Part shown: in pieces, positions 18,140-29,111 of the stretch
Layout: every line of letters begins with the position of its first letter
Numbering within the stretch: the stretch's first letter is position 1
Source of the DNA: CAVWGP01 sp963754645
Lineage (GTDB): Bacteria > Pseudomonadota > Alphaproteobacteria > Bin65
DNA length: 64,000 nt
Assembly: GCA_963754645.1 (NCBI GenBank)
Contig: CAVWGP010000004.1
Coordinates: 310,001 to 374,000, forward strand
Direction: 5' to 3'
Translations under genes and position numbers: made by a program
Notes under the pieces: generated by a model
What the model saw: only the letters and a program-made list of their open reading frames with translations
What the model was told of the DNA's origin: nothing
Databases searched by the model: none

Positions 18140-18367
18140 ATGAACTTCGAAGACCATATCGAAATCACGCCCGGCGTGCGCAGCGGAAAGCCTTGCGTCA
18201 AGGGCACGCGCATTACGGTTTACGATGTACTGGAGTACCTCGCCGGCGGAATGTCGGAGAGTGACATTCTGGCCGACTTCCCAAGCCTCAAGCCCGAACA
18301 CATACGTGCCTGCTTGGCGTTTGCGGCCGCGCGCGAGCGACGGCTGGCCGGGTTGTCCGCGGCGTGA
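18140..18367 (+). CDS. DUF433 antitoxin-like protein
   Basis: 75 residues with the compact DUF433 helix-turn-helix: GVRSGKPCVKGTRITVYDVL, GGMSESDILADFPSL, then a basic C-terminus. DUF433 proteins are found next to DUF5615 PIN-like partners and are taken as antitoxins that bind DNA. The stop TGA overlaps the partner's GTG start (GTGA), a typical toxin-antitoxin arrangement with the antitoxin first. The pair runs against the flanking folP genes. Confidence 0.85.
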   Translation: MNFEDHIEITPGVRSGKPCVKGTRITVYDVLEYLAGGMSESDILADFPSLKPEHIRACLAFAAARERRLAGLSAA

Positions 18368-18696
18368 AGCTGCTATTCGACGAGAATCTTTCGCCGAATC
18401 TCGTTCCCGCACTGAGTATCGTTTACCCGGGCAGCACGCATGTCGATGCCGTGGGCCTGCATGGCCGTGCGGATCTTGAAATTTGGCGATACGCCAAGGA
18501 ACACGACCATGTGATCGTGTCGAAAGACGGCGACTTTCGTCAGCTCTGTATCCTGAACGGCCCGCCGCCGAAATTCGTGCATCTGCAAATCGGCAACGCT
18601 GGCTCGCGCGAGATCATCGATCTTCTAAAAGTCAAATATTCGGCGATTGCCGAGTTCGGCGCTGCCTGGCAGGAAAGCGTGATGATTCTGCGTTAG
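18364..18696 (+). CDS. DUF5615 PIN-like toxin
   Basis: 110 residues from GTG 18364. It has the N-terminal LLFDENLSPNLVPAL with acidic residues, VDAVGLHGRADLEIW, and the VIVSKDGDFRQL segment, matching DUF5615 (Mut7-C-like PIN fold). PIN-like proteins are RNases whose acidic residues bind metal. Coupled to the DUF433 gene, it is a likely type II toxin. Target unknown. Confidence 0.83.
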   Translation: MKLLFDENLSPNLVPALSIVYPGSTHVDAVGLHGRADLEIWRYAKEHDHVIVSKDGDFRQLCILNGPPPKFVHLQIGNAGSREIIDLLKVKYSAIAEFGAAWQESVMILR

Positions 18697-18733
18697 GCGA
18701 AAGCCTTCGCACTATACGAGGGTGCCGAATTTC

Positions 18734-18958
18734 TTACCGACCGCCCTCGGTCAGCGCGAACACTTCGTCGACGACCACGGCGCCGCCGCCGCGCAGCCCT
18801 TTGATCTCCGGCGCTCCTCGTCGAGCGAAACGGGCGATGGCCTTATCGGCATCGAAGAATTCGCCGCCGTCCGAGAAACTATCGGGCGTGACATTGACCA
18901 CGCCCATCAAGATCGGGCAGTCGAGGGCGAGGCCGGCGAAGGAGAGCGGGGCGGGCAT
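18734..18958 (-). pseudogene. decayed second copy of folP
   Basis: A 74-residue frame starting MPAPLSFAGLALDCPILMGV and continuing VNVTPDSFSDGGEFFDADKA, nearly the same as the folP N-terminus. It then jumps to EIKGLRGGGAV and to VDEVFALTEGG, which correspond to EGLRGCGAV and VNDVFALTGKG further along folP. At least two internal deletions have thus removed the middle, and the C-terminal half is missing. It lies between ftsH and the toxin-antitoxin pair, so the pair is bracketed by folP sequences in the same orientation. Confidence 0.88.
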
Positions 18959-18977
18959 CGTCGTTGCCCGAAAGTCA

Positions 18978-19073
18978 GTGAACCACAGAGAACAGAGGCA
19001 CAGAGAAGGCGTTCGGCGCGCCGGAGGCGCCCATTCCTTGCTACTCTGTGCCTCTGTGTCTCTGTGGTTTCAA
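18978..19073. repeat. palindromic intergenic repeat, CACAGAGG-arm type
   Basis: Left arm TGAACCACAGAGAACAGAGG, core GGCGC-GCCGGA-GGCGCC, right arm CTCTGTGCCTCTGTGTCTCT then GTGGTTTCA. It is located between the folP pseudogene start and the ftsH stop. Confidence 0.85.
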
Positions 19074-19108
19074 CTATTCCGTCGCGCGCTGCGCGAGTCA
19101 AAAATCGG

Positions 19109-21037
<1,929 letters not shown>

Positions 21038-21130
21038 AGCCTTGGCCTTTCATGGCGGGAGGTCGAAGCCCGCATGCCCATCGCCCGGGGAGGAGCCGGG
21101 ATTATACAATGAAATAGGCAGTCGGAACGA

Positions 21131-22458
21131 TTAAACAATGGTTGATTCCGGCAAGGTTAAGGGTGTGCTAGCAGCATAATAGGGCGGTGCAAGGGCACGT
21201 TGCGGCCGGTGGACGATTTTATCGCTTCCAGGCTTGGCGGGCGCGCCGGGCCGGGCGCGGCGATAGCCTAGGGCCGGTACGCTATGCACGCCCTTCCGGT
21301 CGAACAGGGCGGGCAAGGCCAAGCGCGCCGAGGCGGGCAGGGCGCCGCGCCGCAGCCAGGGCGCGCGGGCGGCAATCTCGGCCCAACCCTTCGCGCCGAG
21401 CGCAGCGAGAAACAGCCCGCGCCGCGCACCGCCTGCAGAGACATAGCGCCCGTCCCACAGGATCGGCATGGCGCCGCGCAACGCCGCGGCGGCAAAGCCG
21501 CGCTGTTCGCGGCAGACGATGAAACGGTCGCGGCGGCCGCTGAGCGGCATGATGCGGCAGCCCGCGAGCGTGCGGCCGGCGCCGATCCGGCCGCAGCGTC
21601 AGATCGCGATAGAGCGGCTGCAGGCTGGCGCGGCGCGGCGCGTAGTCGGCGCCGCCGATCGTGGCCAGGAGCGCGCCCAGGGCGCGTTCGCCGATTTCGC
21701 GGCCGGCGGCGGCGAGCGCCGCTGCCATCGAGACTGGCAAAGGCTTCGGGATGCAGCGTCACCGCCCGGACCAGGCAGTCCGCGACGCCGGCCTCGAGTG
21801 CCGCGCGCGTCCGTCCAAGCTCGGCGGCGGAGTCCGCAATGCGCTTGGACAGGGCGCTGTCTCCGCCCAAGGCGGCGCGCATGTGGACGCGCCGGTAGCG
21901 GCGGTCGCGGTTCGAGGGATCGTCGATCCAGGCCTGGCCTTCGCGCCGGAGAAAATCGGCCAGCGCCGCGCGCGGCACGGCGAGCAAGGGGCGCAGCAGG
22001 CGCACGCCGGGCCGCTCCGTAATCGCGGGCATGGCGGCGAGGCCGTAGGCGGCGCTGCCGCGCTCCAGGCGCAGCAGCAAGGTTTCGGCCTGATCCTCCC
22101 GCTGATGGCCGAGCAGCAAATGCACGATGCCGCGCGCGCGCGCGCGCGCGGCGCACCAATCTTCGAGCAGGCGATAGCGCGCGGCGCGCGCCGCGGCCTG
22201 GATGCCGGCGCCGGGCTTGGCGCCGCGCCACACGAGAATGCGGTGCGCGATGCCGCGGCGCTTCATCCAGCGCGCCACCGCCGCCGCCTCGCCCGCGCTT
22301 TCGCGCCGCAGGCCGTGATCGACGGTGAGCGCCACGATCCGGCCGCCGCGGGCCCGCGCCCAGCGCTCGGCGAGCAGCGCCAGCGCCAGGCTGTCGGCAC
22401 CGCCCGACACCGCAACCGCCAGTTGCGGCCGCGCCTCGAACGGCCCAAGCGGCGCCAT
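21131..22458 (-). CDS. tilS: tRNA(Ile)-lysidine synthase, two frameshifts
   Basis: Makes lysidine at C34 of tRNA-Ile(CAU). The PP-loop AVSGGADSLALALLAER is near the N-terminus, followed by LGHQREDQAETLLLRL and WIDDPSNRD. The reading passes through three frames: a surplus base is needed near 21730 (...FASL then MAAALAAAG) and near 21590 (...LTLRP then IGAGRTLAGCRIMPL). ATG 22458 is chosen because upstream codons translate an intergenic repeat. tilS is normally essential, so the breaks are probably sequence errors. Confidence 0.88.
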
Positions 22459-22485
22459 CAGGCGCGCGAAGTCGGGATCGATATC

Positions 22486-22682
22486 GCTTTTCCCTCTCCC
22501 CACGCCGCCTTCGGCGGGGGGAGAGGGTGGGGTGAGGGGAGTGTGGCGGCCGCGTGCGATGCGGTTCATCTGGATTCCGGACGGCGAATATCGCGCGCGC
22601 CTCGCGAGCGCCCCCTCACCCACGGACCCTGCGGGTCCGCACCCTCTCCCCCACGCGAAACTGCGTGGGGGAGAGGGAAATA
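22486..22682. repeat. pair of CTCTCCCC-type intergenic palindromes
   Basis: One copy at about 22488-22530 has CCCTCTCCCC with GGGGAGAGGG around GCCGCCTTCGGCGG. A second at about 22610-22680 ends in CCCTCTCCCCCACGC with GCGTGGGGGAGAGGG. They fill the tilS-cpoB gap and belong to a different family from the CACAGAGG repeats. They resemble common REP-like hairpins of GC-rich proteobacteria. Confidence 0.75.
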
Positions 22683-22704
22683 CTCGGCGCAATACAGATA
22701 CGAT

Positions 22705-23490
22705 TCATCCGCACGCCAGGCGCCGCGCTTCGGCGTCGACTTCGCGTTTGAGCGCGCCGGCGGGGTGGCGGCGGTGGTATTCGGCGAAGGCGGCGCAGGC
22801 TTCCGGTTTCTTGTTTTGCCGCGCCATGGCGACGCCGAGCTTGTAGAGGCTGTCCTGCGCCTTGGGATGCTTGGGGTATTTCTTGACGACATCGGCATAT
22901 TGCAGCGCCGCGTCGGCCGGGCGGCTGAGCGCGAGATAGGTTTCGCCGAGCCAGAAATGCGCATTGGGCGCCTGCGGGCCGGCGGGATGGCGCTTGAGAA
23001 ATTGGCTGAGCGCGGCTTCGGCACCCTTGTAATCGGCGCGACGCAGCAGGGCGATGGCGCTGTCGTATTCGTCCTTGGTCGCGCTGTTGCCGGCCGCGTC
23101 GTCGCCGGTGCCGCGATCCGGCGGGGCGCCGCGATCCGGGCCGGGGCCGGGCGGCTTGCCCGGCGGTGGCGCCGCGCGCCCGCCCTTTTCGATCTGGCTC
23201 AGGCGAAATTCGACATCGTTGCGGAAGCGCTCGTTCTCGCGCGCGGCTTCGCGCAATTGATGGGCGAGGTCCTCGACCCGACTGGTCAGGCTGCGATTTT
23301 CGCGCTCGAGTTCGCGGATCCGCTCCTCGAAGCGCAGCGCCGCGTCGTTCGACATTTGCACGCGGACGATGGCGCCGCCCGGTTCGGCCGTGGCCGGCGC
23401 CCAGGCGGGCGCCAAGGCGAGGGCGATGGCCGCGGCGACGGCGCCACAGAAGCGAGAGAGACGGAGGGTCATGGTGAGCTCGCGTTTCAT
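22705..23490 (-). CDS. cpoB: cell division coordinator CpoB (YbgF)
   Basis: About 261 residues from ATG 23490 (MKRELTM). A signal peptide (LRLSRFCGAVAAAIALALAP, cleaved near ATAEP) leads to a coiled coil (about 45-95, FEERIRELERENRSLTSRVE). A Gly/Pro-rich linker follows, then TPR repeats from about 145 (YDSAIALLRRADYKGAEAAL, HFWLGETYLALSRPADAALQ, DSLYKLGVAMARQNKKPEAC). It acts in the periplasm with TolA to couple outer-membrane constriction to peptidoglycan synthesis. It follows pal in the tol cluster. Confidence 0.92.
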   Translation of the reverse strand: MKRELTMTLRLSRFCGAVAAAIALALAPAWAPATAEPGGAIVRVQMSNDAALRFEERIRELERENRSLTSRVEDLAHQLREAARENERFRNDVEFRLSQIEKGGRAAPPPGKPPGPGPDRGAPPDRGTGDDAAGNSATKDEYDSAIALLRRADYKGAEAALSQFLKRHPAGPQAPNAHFWLGETYLALSRPADAALQYADVVKKYPKHPKAQDSLYKLGVAMARQNKKPEACAAFAEYHRRHPAGALKREVDAEARRLACG

Positions 23491-23583
23491 GTTGTTCCCG
23501 GCCGGCGACCGAAGCAAGAAACCGACGGGGCGCAACGTCCTTGCGGTCCGCGCGCCCCGTCGCTTCGTCATCGGTGGCGCTGC

Positions 23584-24085
23584 CTATGCGCCCGGACCGC
23601 TGGGCACGCCGACACCGCGGCGGTTCTTCGCCCAACTTCCCTCATCCGATCCGGCCTCGGCCGGGCGTTCCTGGCCGTAAGACACGGTGCGGATGCGGCT
23701 GGCCGGAATGCCGAGCGAAACCAGGTAGTTCTTGACCGAACGTCGCGCGCTTGGCACCGAGGCCGAGATTGTATTCGCGCGTGCCGCGCTCGTCGCAATG
23801 GCCCTCGACCATGATCTGTGCGCCGCCATGGGCCTTGAGCCACTCGGCCCAGGCCTGCAGTGTCGCCACCTGGTCTTGCCGCACTTCGCTGCTGTCGTAG
23901 TCGAAGAGGACGCGGTCGGAATATCCGTTGCGGCTGGAATTCGTGAAGTCCGTCCAACTCGAATTCGGGTTCGGTTTTCCCAGGTTCGTCGTCGAATTGG
24001 CATTCGGATCGTCCTTGCGGTTCGAGCCACACGCCGCGACTGCGAACGAGACTGCAAGCAGAACCAAAATATGCTTTAATTTCAT
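23584..24085 (-). CDS. pal: peptidoglycan-associated lipoprotein, frameshifted
   Basis: Lipoprotein signal with lipobox AVAAC at about 15-19. The OmpA-like domain shows [30 protein letters not shown], and after a frame change [20 protein letters not shown] and [10 protein letters not shown]. One extra T near 23738 breaks the frame. Full protein is about 166 residues. Pal anchors the outer membrane to peptidoglycan and is pulled by TolB-TolA. It sits between tolB and cpoB as expected. Confidence 0.92.
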
Positions 24086-24202
24086 GCGCTTTCCCTTCTC
24101 TCCTTGAGATTCTTAACGAATATTTTACGGCTCCCGCGAGCCCAGCGTGCCTCTAGGGGGGCAGGCCGGGGGATACCGGCAAATAGCGCCAATTCGTCAT
24201 GC

Positions 24203-25519
24203 CTAGTCGCGCAGCAGCGGCGACCAGGCGGGGTCGGAGGCTTCGGTCGGGGTCTCGATGCGGCGCTCGTTGCGCCCGGTGATGTCGATCGAATAGATCC
24301 CGAGAGGCGCGCCCTGGGCGTGCTTGAAATACATCAGGTAGCGGCCGTTGGGCGCCCAGGTCGGGCCCTCGGCCAGGAAGCCCTCGGCGAGGATGCGCTC
24401 GGCGGTGCCGTCCGGTCGCATGATGCCGATGCGGAACTGGCCGCCGTCGATCTTGGTGAAGGCGACATAATCGTCGCGCGGCGACCACACCGGCGTGGCA
24501 TAGCGGCCGGCGGCGTTGCTGATGCGCGCGATGTCGCTGCCGTCGGCGTTCATCACGTAGATTTTCTGGCTGCCGCCGCGATCGGAGTTGAACGCGATCT
24601 TGCGTCCGTCGGGCGAGAAGGAGGGCGAGGTGTCGATCGCCGGGTGGTTGGTCAGGCGGATGAGCTGGCGGGTGCGCAGATCCATCGAATAGATCTCGGA
24701 ATTGCCGTCGGCCTCGAGGCTCATCACGATGCGGTTGCCGTCGGGCGAGAAGCGCGGCGCGAAGGTCATGCCGGGAAAATCGCCGACGACTTCGCGCCGG
24801 CCGGTGTCGATGTTGTAGATATAGACGCGCGGCGTGCCGCCGGCATAGGAGACGAAGGTGATCTCCTGCGCCGTGGGCGAGAAGCGCGGCGTCAGCACTA
24901 GGCTCTGGCCCTCGGTGAGATAGCGGTTGTTGGCGCCGTCCTGGTCCATGATGGCGAGGCGCTTGACCCGGCGCGTGCGCGGCCCGGTTTCGGCGACGTA
25001 GACGACGCGGGTGTCGAAATAGCCGCCTTCGCCGGTGACGCGCTCGAAGATCGAGTCGGACATTTTGTGCGCGAGACGGCGCCAATTGCCCGAAGTCGTG
25101 GTCAGCGCCTTGCCGACGAGCTGCTGCCCGGTGGCGACGTCCCACAGCCGGAACTCGACGCGGATGCCGCCGCCGGTCGCGATCACCTTGCCGCCGAGCA
25201 CGGCTTCGGCGCCGACCGTTTTCCAATCCGCCATGTTAGGCTTGGTCGCGAGGTCCTCGGGCTTCTGGATGAAGGACTTGGGATCGAGCGGCTTGAAGAC
25301 GCCGGAATTGAGCAGATTGCTGGCGACGATTTCGAGGATGCGGCGGCCCTGGGCGCGGTCGTCCTCGCGTTCGGCCATCAGCTCGGCGAGTGCGATCGGC
25401 ATCGGCCGGAAATTCGGATCCGAGATCACGATCTTCGGCTGCGCCGCCGCGTGCCCGAGCGGCACGACGCCCCACGCAAAAGCGGCCAATACCAGCAAGC
25501 GCTTCGTTCCGAATTTCAT
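24203..25519 (-). CDS. tolB: Tol-Pal system protein TolB
   Basis: 438 residues. A signal peptide ([20 protein letters not shown]) is followed by the N-terminal TolB domain (about 25-160). A six-bladed beta-propeller follows, with repeated [31 protein letters not shown] and [12 protein letters not shown] segments. It is a periplasmic protein that binds Pal and the TolA C-terminus. The gene lies between tolA and pal with about 190 bp of repeat-bearing DNA before it. Confidence 0.96.
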   Translation of the reverse strand: MKFGTKRLLVLAAFAWGVVPLGHAAAQPKIVISDPNFRPMPIALAELMAEREDDRAQGRRILEIVASNLLNSGVFKPLDPKSFIQKPEDLATKPNMADWKTVGAEAVLGGKVIATGGGIRVEFRLWDVATGQQLVGKALTTTSGNWRRLAHKMSDSIFERVTGEGGYFDTRVVYVAETGPRTRRVKRLAIMDQDGANNRYLTEGQSLVLTPRFSPTAQEITFVSYAGGTPRVYIYNIDTGRREVVGDFPGMTFAPRFSPDGNRIVMSLEADGNSEIYSMDLRTRQLIRLTNHPAIDTSPSFSPDGRKIAFNSDRGGSQKIYVMNADGSDIARISNAAGRYATPVWSPRDDYVAFTKIDGGQFRIGIMRPDGTAERILAEGFLAEGPTWAPNGRYLMYFKHAQGAPLGIYSIDITGRNERRIETPTEASDPAWSPLLRD

Positions 25520-25565
25520 GTTGTCACTCTCTCCCGATAAATTTCATTGCCGCGCGGCGCTGTCT

Positions 25566-25685
25566 AAGTCCGTCGTCCCCGCGCTAGCGGGGACCCAGGC
25601 TCGCGCCACACAAGGATTGCGCGGGCATCGCGCGTCATTCGCGCCTTGGACCCCCGTTTGCGCGGTGACAGGCGTATTCGAGTCG
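25566..25685. repeat. GC-rich intergenic hairpin repeats (CCCCGC-GCGGGG type)
   Basis: CCCCGCGCTAGCGGGGACCC is a perfect short hairpin. About 90 bp further on, TTGGACCCCCGTTTGCGCGG is a weaker relative. Similar GTCxxCCCCGCGNNNGCGGGG elements are common in alphaproteobacterial intergenic DNA. It occupies the tolA-tolB gap. Confidence 0.6.
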
Positions 25686-25710
25686 CCGCCGTGGCCAAGC
25701 CCATCCTCGC

Positions 25711-27132
25711 CTACACCCGCGACGGATCGAACACGATGATGATCGTGCGCCAGCGGTCGTAGCGGTCGGCGGGCAATTTGAGCGGCGTGCAGCGCGGGTT
25801 TTGCACGGCGCGCAGCGCCGAGTTCGCCGCTGCCTGGTAGGCGCCGTCGCGCGTGTTGCTGGCGCGGCCGACGACCTTTGCGGTCTTGACCGCGCCGTCG
25901 CGCTCAAGCTCGACGTGCACCTCGACGACGTAGTTTTTCGCGTTCTTCGCCGCCGCGTCCATGTTCCAGCACGGCTGAAGCTGGCGCCGGATCGAATCCA
26001 TTTCGCTGATCGAAAGCGCGCGCGCGGGATTGTGCTCGGGCGCGCCGGCGCGCTCGGGCTTGGCGTTGGTCTCGCTGTCGGACTCTTTCGGCGCGCGGCG
26101 CTTCGAATCGAGCGACTTCATCATCGCGTCGAACTCGGCGGCGCGCTTGTCGGGCTTGGTCGCCTTCGAGTCGCGCGAGTCGCCGGGCTTGCCGGTTTCC
26201 GGGCGGAAGGTGGGCTTGGAGCGCACATCGGGCTTGGCGTCGGTCTCGGGCCGCGACGCGGTTTCGGGCGGACGCGGCGTCGGCGGCGTCGCTTTCGATT
26301 CGGGCTCGCGCTCGGGCTCCTTTGCGGCTTCGGGCTTGTTGGGCGCGCGCAAGGCCACGTCGGTCGGGCCGGGCTTGGGGGCCGGTTCGGGGCGGAAGGT
26401 CGGCTTGACGCTCGGGCGCGGCACGGTTTCGGTTTTGCTGTCTTCGCGCGGCGCCGGCTTCGGTGGCGCGCGCAGCGCGGCCTCGTCCTGCTCGATCTTG
26501 GGCGCCGCGGTCGGCCGCTTCGGCGCGGCGGTCTCGCGGTCGGGCTTGGCCACATCGTCGGGCCGCGCGGTGGGCGAGGGCACGTTGCGCACTTCGGGCT
26601 TGGGCGGCTCGGGCAAAGTGTCGGGCCGTTTCGGCATGGCGGTTTCGCGTTCGGGCCGCGCCGGCGTATCGGGCCGCGCCGTCGCCGACGGCGCCTCGCG
26701 GACCTCGGGCTTGGGCGGCTCGGGCGTGGTGTCGGGCCGTTTCGGCGCCGTGATTTCCGTCTTGTCGGTCTTGGGCGTGGCCTCGGCCTCGGCTGCCTTG
26801 GGCGCTTCTTTCAGCGCAGTCTTGGGTGGCTCGGGCTTGGTCGCGGGCTTGTCGGGCAGCTTGGGCTTGCGCTCGGTCGTGCGCGGCTCGGTCTTGCCGC
26901 CTTCGGCCGATTGGTTTTTCGATTTGGTCTCGTCGTCGTCGGGCTTGCGCTCGTCGCGCGGGTCGGGCTTTTTGCCCGGCGGCGGATTCGACAGCTCGTC
27001 GAAGCGCACGATCTCGATCGGCACGTCGGGGCTGTGCTGGATCAGCGGGCGCGTCTCGGTCGGCCAGCCGATCGCGGCCGCCACCAACAGGGTGGCGTGG
27101 ATCGCGATCGAGCAGGAGAGTCCGACGCGCAT
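25711..27132 (-). CDS. tolA: TolA, energy-transducing protein
   Basis: 473 residues. One N-terminal transmembrane helix (VGLSCSIAIHATLLVAAAIG) anchors it in the inner membrane. A very long Pro/Lys/Glu-rich linker (about 50-370) contains a repeated PKRPDTxPEPPKPEVR module, at least twice intact. The C-terminal domain (about 385-473: LSISEMDSIRRQLQPCWN, YVVEVHVELERDGAVKTAKV) binds TolB/Pal. The linker is proline-rich rather than the Ala/Lys/Glu helix of enterobacteria. It is 10 bp downstream of tolR. Confidence 0.93.
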   Translation of the reverse strand: MRVGLSCSIAIHATLLVAAAIGWPTETRPLIQHSPDVPIEIVRFDELSNPPPGKKPDPRDERKPDDDETKSKNQSAEGGKTEPRTTERKPKLPDKPATKPEPPKTALKEAPKAAEAEATPKTDKTEITAPKRPDTTPEPPKPEVREAPSATARPDTPARPERETAMPKRPDTLPEPPKPEVRNVPSPTARPDDVAKPDRETAAPKRPTAAPKIEQDEAALRAPPKPAPREDSKTETVPRPSVKPTFRPEPAPKPGPTDVALRAPNKPEAAKEPEREPESKATPPTPRPPETASRPETDAKPDVRSKPTFRPETGKPGDSRDSKATKPDKRAAEFDAMMKSLDSKRRAPKESDSETNAKPERAGAPEHNPARALSISEMDSIRRQLQPCWNMDAAAKNAKNYVVEVHVELERDGAVKTAKVVGRASNTRDGAYQAAANSALRAVQNPRCTPLKLPADRYDRWRTIIIVFDPSRV

Positions 27133-27142
27133 CGCTGCCGCC

Positions 27143-27646
27143 TCACCGCGCCCGGAGACTAGGCGTCGACGGCGGCGCGGGCGTGACCGGCGTACGCCGC
27201 GGCTCGGTGGTGGATGTCTCGGCGCCTTCCTGGATCAGCGCGATCTTGGTGAAGCCCGAAGCCGTGATCGAGCCCAGCGTCTCGGCGCAGCGGCCGTGCG
27301 GCACGGCCTTGTCGCAACGGACATAGATGCGCTGTTCGTCCTTTTGCTGGGCGATGAGCTTGAGCTTTTCGACAAGCTCGGCGTCGCTGACTTTGCTTTC
27401 CTGAATATAGATGTCGCCGGCCGCCGTGACCGAGACCACGATCGGCTCATCCGGCCGGCTTAGCGCGCTGGCTTGGGTTTTCGGCAGATCAACAGGCACG
27501 CCGACGGTGAGCAGCGGCGCCGTCACCATGAAAATGACGAGCAGGACCAGCATCACGTCGACGAAGGGCGTGACGTTGATTTCCGCCATCGGTCGATAGC
27601 TGCGCCGCCGCCCGTTGCTGTTGCTTCCGCCGACCGAGACCGCCAT
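27143..27646 (-). CDS. tolR: Tol-Pal system protein TolR
   Basis: 167 residues of the ExbD/TolR family. Short cytoplasmic N-terminus, then one membrane helix containing the proton-carrying Asp in INVTPFVDVMLVLLVIFMVT. The periplasmic domain includes VDLPKTQASALSRPDEPIVV and IYVRCDKAVPHG. With TolQ it forms the proton-driven motor. ATG 27646 overlaps the tolQ stop. The C-terminal tail (ETSTTEPRRTPVTPAPPSTP) is longer than usual. Confidence 0.95.
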   Translation of the reverse strand: MAVSVGGSNSNGRRRSYRPMAEINVTPFVDVMLVLLVIFMVTAPLLTVGVPVDLPKTQASALSRPDEPIVVSVTAAGDIYIQESKVSDAELVEKLKLIAQQKDEQRIYVRCDKAVPHGRCAETLGSITASGFTKIALIQEGAETSTTEPRRTPVTPAPPSTPSLRAR

Positions 27647-28587
27647 CAGCGCGCCCCGCTTTCGACTTGGCGCGACACGATGGCGCTGAATTCGCCGGTG
27701 AAGCCTTCGAGGCGATGCGCATAGCGATCGAGCTGGTTGACGTAGCGGTTATAGGCGACGACCGCCGGGATCGCCGCGGCGAGGCCGAGCGCGGTCGCGA
27801 ACAGCGCTTCGGAAATGCCCGGCGCCACGGTGGCAAGGTTGGTGTTCTTCTGCGCCGCGATTTCGTGGAAACTGTGCATGATGCCCCACACCGTGCCGAA
27901 CAGGCCGATGAACGGCGCGGTCGAGCCGACGGTGGCGAGGAAGCCGACATGGCGGTTGAGCCGCGTCATTTCGCGGCCGAGTGTCACGTTCATGACGCGC
28001 TCGATGCGCTCTTTGACGCCGCCCAGCAGTGTCTGCTGGCCGCTGGAGTCCGAAGACGTGGATTGGCGCCATTCGCGCATCGCGGCCGCGAACAGCGCCG
28101 CCATCGGGCTATCGGGCCGCTTCGACACGTCTTCATAGAGCGTATCGACCGAGCCGCCCGACCAGAAACGCTCTTCGAACTTGTCCGAGCGCCGGTTGAC
28201 GGCGGCGACGGCCAGCCACTTTTCGATGATGATCGCCCAGCTCCACACCGAGGCGATGACCAGGATGCCGATCACCGTCTTGCCCACGGCGTCGGCGCGC
28301 TTGACGATACCCCAGATCGAAAAATCGACGCCGGCGGCGGGCGCGTTGCCGGCGCCGGGCACATTTTTGGTGTCGACCGGAGTCTCGCCCACCTTGCGCT
28401 CGGGCGGCGTCGTCGAGGGTTTTTCGCCGCTCACCGGCGGCGTCGATTGGGCGAGCTCGTAATCGGCGGAGCCGGGGCCGCCCACGCCGTCGTAGAGCGC
28501 GCGCGCCGCATCGCCGGCGGCCGCGAGGGAATCGCCGAGGCTGTGCAACAGAATCGGATCGAAATAGCTTAGTGCGGATACATCCAT
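27646..28587 (-). CDS. tolQ: Tol-Pal system protein TolQ with extended N-terminus
   Basis: 313 residues, against about 230 for typical TolQ. The first ~95 residues are a Pro/Thr-rich segment (STPPVSGEKPSTTPPERKVG) before the first membrane helix (TVIGILVIASVWSWAIIIEK). The MotA/TolQ/ExbB core follows: VGFLATVGSTAPFIGLFGTV, then GIMHSFHEIAAQKNTNLATV and APGISEALFATALGLAAAIP. It is the stator of the Tol motor. The start at 28587 precedes codons of normal composition, so the extension appears real. A later start near the first helix cannot be excluded. Confidence 0.94.
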   Translation of the reverse strand: MDVSALSYFDPILLHSLGDSLAAAGDAARALYDGVGGPGSADYELAQSTPPVSGEKPSTTPPERKVGETPVDTKNVPGAGNAPAAGVDFSIWGIVKRADAVGKTVIGILVIASVWSWAIIIEKWLAVAAVNRRSDKFEERFWSGGSVDTLYEDVSKRPDSPMAALFAAAMREWRQSTSSDSSGQQTLLGGVKERIERVMNVTLGREMTRLNRHVGFLATVGSTAPFIGLFGTVWGIMHSFHEIAAQKNTNLATVAPGISEALFATALGLAAAIPAVVAYNRYVNQLDRYAHRLEGFTGEFSAIVSRQVESGAR

Positions 28588-28640
28588 GCCGGCCTTCTAT
28601 TGGTGAAAAAGGGCAAAACTTGGACTCGTTCGTGCCCCAT

Positions 28641-29111
28641 TCACGACTTGGTGAGATCGTTGCCAGGGTCGGCGTGCGGCGCCAGGCGCGCGCGGAGATC
28701 GTTGGGCAGCCGAACCGGGCGCCCCGCGCGGTTCATCACCGCAAGCCGTATCGCCATATCGGCGAGAAGGTTCGGCCCGCGCAGGATGCGCTGGCGCAGG
28801 CGCAGGCTCGCGCCGCCGACCTCGACCAGGCTGGTCTCAACCGTGAGCGCATCGTCGAGCCGCGCCGGACTGAAATATTCGATGCGGCAGCTCCTCACCG
28901 CAAACGCCACGCCCTGCTCCTCCAACATCTTTTGCTGCCCGCGGCCCGCGAGCCGCAGCATTTCGGTACGCGCCCGCTCCGCGAATTTGAGATAGTTTAC
29001 GTAATATACGATACCCGCGGCATCGGTATCCTCGTAATAGACCCGGACCGGGAATAGGTGAATCCCGCGTTCATTATCGGCGCAGCCGCTTGTCGGCAAG
29101 GATTCATTCAT
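28641..29111 (-). CDS. ybgC: acyl-CoA thioesterase YbgC
   Basis: 156 residues, hotdog fold. The YbgC signature is clear: [20 protein letters not shown] and [14 protein letters not shown], with the catalytic Asp in YYEDTD. The protein hydrolyses short or long acyl-CoA and is associated with the Tol system. Its start overlaps the end of ruvB by eight bases, and tolQ follows after about 50 bp. Confidence 0.94.
   Translation of the reverse strand: MNESLPTSGCADNERGIHLFPVRVYYEDTDAAGIVYYVNYLKFAERARTEMLRLAGRGQQKMLEEQGVAFAVRSCRIEYFSPARLDDALTVETSLVEVGGASLRLRQRILRGPNLLADMAIRLAVMNRAGRPVRLPNDLRARLAPHADPGNDLTKS

Noticed and set aside
25801..27162. Long Gly/Arg-rich frame opposite tolA
   Set aside because: It is the antisense shadow of the proline-rich TolA linker; high GC and codon bias keep it open.
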